A DNA stretch of 64,000 nt from CAVXJN01 sp963773585 (GTDB taxonomy: Bacteria; Pseudomonadota; Gammaproteobacteria; JASBUN01): the NCBI GenBank assembly GCA_963773585.1, contig CAVZBR010000006.1, forward strand, positions 124,001 through 188,000, given 5' to 3'. Of this stretch, positions 60,327 to 64,000 are shown piece by piece (the first letter of the stretch is position 1; the number at the start of each line of letters is the position of its first letter). Both the position numbers and the translations under genes were made by a program. The notes under the pieces were generated by a model. That model did no database searches and was not told the origin of the DNA. It worked only from the letters and a program-made list of their open reading frames with translations.

Positions 60327-61222
60327 CTCAAATACCTCCGCTGGCGGCTCAGGCGAATGCGCCGCCACACCAGGATGAGCACCAGCAATGCGAACACGAA
60401 CGCAGTCTGGAACTGAGCACCGAGAATAAACCCGGCAAAACCTTCCGCCACTCCCAGGCCCAATCCTGCCACCAATACGGCACCGACCTGACCGACACCT
60501 GCAACCACCACGATCATGAACGAGCGCGCGGTAAACGGCAGGCCAAAATACGGCTGGATAATCCAGATCATCGATACCAGCGCCCCGGCCGCGCCGCAAA
60601 TGGCAGCGTTGAGCCCGAACGTCGCGGCATACACCCGGTTGGTATCCACACCCATCACCCGCGCAGCACGGGCATTTTGAGCCGTCGCGCGGATCGCCTG
60701 GCCGATCCGCGACCGCTTGAGAAACCACAGCAGCACGCCGCCGATCAGCAATGCGACCGCGAACGCCACCACTTTGATTTGCGGGACCGTCACCATGCCG
60801 TTGAACAGGAACCAGGTCCCGAGGCCGGATTCGGCAGTCCGAACGTCAGCGCCGAACATTTCGTTGGCGAGCTGTTGCAACAGAATGCCCAGGCCAAAAG
60901 TGGCCAACAACGAAGTGAATAGATCGCGGTCTACGATTCGGAAGATCACCGTGCGATAAAGCGCCCAGCCCAGCACGTACAGCACTACTGCAGCCACGGG
61001 AACACCGAACAATGGATGGATGCCGGCCTGATAAAGGTAATAGGCGACGTACCCGCCCAGCATGACGAACTCGCCTTGGGCGATGTTGACGATATTCATC
61101 ACGCCCCAGACCAGCGCCATGCCGTACGCCACCAAGGCGAAGATCGCGCCCACCAATAGCCCGTCGATCAACAACTGCATCGACAACACAGGCGCATCGA
61201 ACAGGATCTGCAGATTGTCCAT
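60323..61222 (-). CDS. livH: Branched-chain amino acid ABC transporter permease LivH
   Basis: The 299-residue inner-membrane permease shows LIDGLLVGAIFALVAYGMAL and WGVMNIVNIAQGEFVMLGGY near the N-terminus. The cytoplasmic coupling loop RSRIGQAIRATAQNARAARVMGV is split in the middle of the protein, and VVAGVGQVGAVLVAGLGLGV lies towards the C-terminus. These are LivH-specific. It is 71 bases downstream of the binding-protein gene. Confidence 0.95.
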   Translation of the reverse strand: MDNLQILFDAPVLSMQLLIDGLLVGAIFALVAYGMALVWGVMNIVNIAQGEFVMLGGYVAYYLYQAGIHPLFGVPVAAVVLYVLGWALYRTVIFRIVDRDLFTSLLATFGLGILLQQLANEMFGADVRTAESGLGTWFLFNGMVTVPQIKVVAFAVALLIGGVLLWFLKRSRIGQAIRATAQNARAARVMGVDTNRVYAATFGLNAAICGAAGALVSMIWIIQPYFGLPFTARSFMIVVVAGVGQVGAVLVAGLGLGVAEGFAGFILGAQFQTAFVFALLVLILVWRRIRLSRQRRYLS

Positions 61223-61293
61223 CTAGGACTTCCGCCCGTATCTGCGCCATCCCTGCGCAGATACGAGCCGACGGGATTGTCGTGACCGGCCGG

Positions 61294-62517
61294 TCACTTA
61301 AGGGGATAGTTCAACTTGGATTCGGCCCACTTCGAAGGCGCCACTACCTTGTATTCTCCGCTTTGCACTTGATACAACACCATGGGCTTGGCGATATTCA
61401 TGCCGGCATCGTTGAACTTGATGTGGCCATAGAAAGTATCCAAGTCCGTGGCCGCGATAGCGTCCCGCACCTTCTTCGGATCGAGCGTACCGGCGCGCTT
61501 CAATGCGTCCGCATACACGATCACCGCAGCGCTCGATTCCGCGCTTTGGTAAGGCGGCGCCACACCGTATGTCTTTTCAAACAGCTTGGCATAGTCCTCG
61601 GCGCTCCCGAACCATTTGTCCTTATAGCTCAAGGAACGATCCCATTGCGACGCGCACAGGATACCTTCGGCCGCTTCCGGCTGATTCTCGGCGATCTTGG
61701 CCGAATCGCAGTGGGTGGTGGCCATCATCGGCGGACGAATGTGCATTTCGTGGGTCTGACGCGCCATCAACGCCGCGCCCTTGGCATGACCCGATACCAG
61801 CAACGCGTCCGGTCTCAACGCCCTGACCTTGGTCAGCGTCGCGGTCATGTCGCTCAAGTCCGGCGGCAGCTTGTCGTCGACCACGATCTTCATGCCGTAT
61901 TCCTTCGCCTGGTCCATCACACCCTTGCGGATATCCTGGCTGAAGGGATCGTTTTCGAACGCCATTGCGATGCGCAGGCTGGACGGATCCTTACCGTCCT
62001 CTTTCGCTTTCTCATACAGAAGATCGACTGCCGAGCGCAGGTAATACTCGGTCGAAGAGAGAATTGCGAACAGATAGCGGTATCCCTTGTTGAACAGCGA
62101 CACCGACGCGCCGTTCGCCTCCACCATGGGAATTTCATATTTCTCGGTGACCGGGGCCATGGCCTTTGTCAAACCCGAACTGTAGGGCCCGAGCATGAAT
62201 TTGACGTTGTCCTGGGAAATCAGGCGCTCCACGAGCTGCGCGCCGCGGGCGGGGGTGGATTCGTCGTCGTAGTAGACGACCTTCAGCTTATAAGTCTTGT
62301 CGCCGATCTTCACGCCGCCCATTTCATTTAGGCGGGTGACGGCGAGATCGTAACCTTCTTTGGTGTACTTGCCGTTGGTCGAATATTTTCCGGTCAGCGA
62401 TACGGCGGCACCCAGCACCAGTGTGTCGTCGCCTGCGGCCAAAGCGCTGGATACTGTCGCCGCCATGCCCAGCATGCTCAACCCGACAAGGAGGAACTTT
62501 ATTGATTTCGCATACAT
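61294..62517 (-). CDS. livK: Periplasmic amino-acid-type substrate-binding protein
   Basis: The 407-residue protein captures the substrate of the LivHMGF importer in the periplasm. A signal peptide (FLLVGLSMLGMAATVSSALA) precedes the type I periplasmic-binding fold: LVLGAAVSLTGKYSTNGKYT, then VVYYDDESTPARGAQLVERL, and YSSGLTKAMAPVTEKYEIPM. The ATG at 62517 has GAGG eight bases upstream; a GTG three codons earlier is less likely. The true ligand (branched-chain amino acid, amide or urea) cannot be assigned by eye. It is first in the cluster. Confidence 0.9.
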   Translation of the reverse strand: MYAKSIKFLLVGLSMLGMAATVSSALAAGDDTLVLGAAVSLTGKYSTNGKYTKEGYDLAVTRLNEMGGVKIGDKTYKLKVVYYDDESTPARGAQLVERLISQDNVKFMLGPYSSGLTKAMAPVTEKYEIPMVEANGASVSLFNKGYRYLFAILSSTEYYLRSAVDLLYEKAKEDGKDPSSLRIAMAFENDPFSQDIRKGVMDQAKEYGMKIVVDDKLPPDLSDMTATLTKVRALRPDALLVSGHAKGAALMARQTHEMHIRPPMMATTHCDSAKIAENQPEAAEGILCASQWDRSLSYKDKWFGSAEDYAKLFEKTYGVAPPYQSAESSAAVIVYADALKRAGTLDPKKVRDAIAATDLDTFYGHIKFNDAGMNIAKPMVLYQVQSGEYKVVAPSKWAESKLNYPLK

Positions 62518-62779
62518 TGTGTTCACCTCAGGGCGTTTATTGTGATTGTTGGTGTGTTTCCTGTGTCGTAGAACTACCCTTGCCTCCTCGAAACATTGCC
62601 TGATGTATCAAATAGTAGGCCACGGGTATTGAAGACGGCAAGGCGAATTCTCCGCCCCATGGAGCCCTCGGCCGAAATCGCCAACAGGTTCCGGGTCAGG
62701 AATTTGCAGGCCCCTCGCGTGAGATCTAAGTTCAGGCCAAGCCGCCGCACGGCGGCCCTCGAACCGGAACCGACCCGCC

Positions 62780-63568
62780 ATGCCCGAGCTACCCGACGTG
62801 GAAACCTACAAGCGGTATATGGATGCGACCGCGCTCAAACAGAAAATCGCCCGGGTGGACGTGCCGTCGCCGTCGCTTCTAGATCATTTGACGCCGCAGA
62901 GCCTCGGGCGTCATTTGAAGGGCACAACCTTTGCGCATACCCGGCGTCATGGAAAATATCTGTTCATCCAAACGGAGAACCATGGTTGGCTGGTGCTGCA
63001 TTTCGGCATGACCGGTCGGCTGGAATATGTGCGCGGCGAACATGCGCCGGCGAAAGGTACCGGGCTCGCGATCCGCTTCACGAACGGAGCCGAGCTGGCG
63101 TACATCGCACCGCGCAAACTCGGCCACATTGCGTGGACCGATGACGCCGACGCGTTCGTCGAAAGTAAACACCTCGGCCCCGATGCCATGGCAACGGACC
63201 TGGCGCAGTTTCGAGCGCTCGCCGCACAGCGTAAAGGCGCGGTCAAATCCTGGCTCATGGACCAGAAGGCGATCGCGGGCATCGGCAACGTCTACAGTGA
63301 CGAGGTTTTGCTGCGGGCGGGTGTTCATCCGCAAGCAGCAGTGCCGAAATTGGACAAGAACGCCGTTGGCGCGCTGCATCGGGCAATCAAACAAGTGTTG
63401 CAGCAAGCAATCAAAGCCAAGGCGGATCCTGAACGGATGCCGAAATCTTTTCTATTGCCGAATCGTGAGGAAGGTGCGCCCTGTCCCCGCTGCGGCGGCG
63501 AGGTCAACCGTGTCACCGCAGCGGGACGCAGTGCCTACTACTGTCCCAAATGTCAGCCCCGCCCCTGA
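62780..63568 (+). CDS. mutM: Fpg/MutM-family DNA glycosylase
   Basis: This 262-residue enzyme removes oxidised purines and cuts the abasic site. After Met removal the catalytic Pro1 and Glu2 are in PELPDVETYK; the family's usual fifth residue Glu is Asp here. The beta-hairpin Lys is in RRHGKYLFIQ, the helix-two-turn-helix in AIAGIGNVYSDEVLLRAGV, and the zinc finger has CPRCGGEVNR...YYCPKCQ. The divergence from standard MPELPEVE allows a variant Fpg/Nei-like enzyme, so the exact lesion range is uncertain. It is divergent from livK. Confidence 0.9.
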   Translation: MPELPDVETYKRYMDATALKQKIARVDVPSPSLLDHLTPQSLGRHLKGTTFAHTRRHGKYLFIQTENHGWLVLHFGMTGRLEYVRGEHAPAKGTGLAIRFTNGAELAYIAPRKLGHIAWTDDADAFVESKHLGPDAMATDLAQFRALAAQRKGAVKSWLMDQKAIAGIGNVYSDEVLLRAGVHPQAAVPKLDKNAVGALHRAIKQVLQQAIKAKADPERMPKSFLLPNREEGAPCPRCGGEVNRVTAAGRSAYYCPKCQPRP

Positions 63569-63602
63569 GTACGGCCGAACTTCGGACGGAACGTACTCGA
63601 GT

Positions 63603-63815
63603 TCAGCCGCCCCGTGGGCCTTCGCCGTCCTTGCCGGTATTGACGTTACCGTCGATTTCCACCCAGACGTGCCGAGGGTTGTCCGCTGCCAACTCCCGTG
63701 CGTGCCCGAAATCGGTGCTTGCTTCTTCGTCTCGATCCTCGCGCAGATGCACAGCAATGTGATGATTCTCCGCGTACCGGATCGCGTCATCTCCGTATAG
63801 AACTACTCTGCTCAT
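63603..63815 (-). CDS. Small soluble protein of unknown function
   Basis: The 70-residue product begins MSRVVLYGDDAIRYAENHHI. It has a highly charged middle (VHLREDRDEEASTDFGHARE), a strand-like HVWVEIDGNVNTG and a Gly-rich tail. CGGAGGG lies just upstream of the ATG at 63815. The frame is open to 63935 but the upstream part has no ribosome site. No family is recognised. Confidence 0.6.
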   Translation of the reverse strand: MSRVVLYGDDAIRYAENHHIAVHLREDRDEEASTDFGHARELAADNPRHVWVEIDGNVNTGKDGEGPRGG

Positions 63816-64000
63816 GGCTACCCTCCGTTGTAGGCCCCTCAATTCCGCACAAGCATAGACGCCAGCCTCCCGCCCGCACGACCGGCTCACAGATTGATAC
63901 GCCTGCCGGCAGCGCATCCCGGTCGGGATCGGCAAGTTCGCAACGGGGCGATGCCGGTGCTCGGGCCCATCCGTTTGCCGGACTCGGACTCCGATTCGGG

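Noticed and set aside
1..64000. CRISPR arrays, prophage genes and rRNA operons
   Set aside because: No regularly spaced repeats, phage structural genes or rRNA-like sequence were seen on reading through both strands.

Overview
This window reads as a chromosomal segment of a free-living, GC-rich gammaproteobacterium. The strongest lineage evidence is gene order. Positions 1-15646 keep the classic gammaproteobacterial block queG / nnr-tsaE-amiB-mutL-miaA-hfq-hflX-hflK-hflC-yjeT-purA-rnr, known from E. coli, with three additions: a hisZ gene between yjeT and purA, a tRNA-Leu between purA and rnr, and a secreted VPLPA-CTERM protein gene between amiB and mutL. The pcnB-folK-(deoxynucleoside kinase)-panB-panC-panD run at 50-55 kb is another gammaproteobacterial arrangement. 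A more precise taxon cannot be given from sequence reading alone. No rRNA, CRISPR array, prophage or intact transposase gene was seen.

Layout. 0-15 kb: RNase R (cut by the left edge), tRNA-Leu(CAG), then the conserved superoperon for purine synthesis, HflK/HflC membrane protease control, Hfq, tRNA modification, mismatch repair and cell-wall amidase. 15-25 kb: central carbon metabolism, with gnd-zwf-pgi plus a periplasmic unknown on the minus strand, divergent from glycogen synthase and PEP carboxylase. 25.2-28.1 kb: a short MITE-like inverted-repeat element abuts a three-gene minus-strand set (GT2 glycosyltransferase, LABN-domain membrane protein, ArnT/PMT-type glycosyltransferase) that probably decorates lipid A or another surface glycan. 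28.4-36.3 kb: an Anbu proteasome-like island with an alpha-E protein, a circularly permuted ATP-grasp, the Anbu peptidase, a 1106-residue transglutaminase-DUF2126 fusion and a zinc-ribbon metallopeptidase. This is the least understood system in the window. 37-43.8 kb: a tightly overlapping MoxR/DUF58/DUF4381/VWA/VWA-TPR/BatD operon, a chaperone and cell-envelope stress type of system. 43.8-50 kb: CbiX, TspO, a HIT protein with a tiny downstream gene, membrane proteins, MtfA, a secreted thioredoxin coupled to a beta-propeller protein, and a YbaK-type deacylase. 50-55 kb: pantothenate and folate genes and poly(A) polymerase, followed by tRNA-Glu(CTC). 55-57.8 kb: small secreted or membrane unknowns and a broken pyruvate-kinase-like gene. 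57.8-62.5 kb: a complete branched-chain amino-acid type ABC transporter (livKHMGF). 62.8-64 kb: an Fpg-family DNA glycosylase and a 70-residue unknown.

How the parts fit. Many genes are joined by 1- to 10-base overlaps, so translational coupling is the dominant organisation. The pcnB gene has no usable ATG, GTG or TTG at the expected position but has an in-frame ATT behind a Shine-Dalgarno-like sequence, matching the unusual AUU start known for E. coli pcnB. Long open frames antisense to real genes are common because of the GC-rich codon use, and they were left out.
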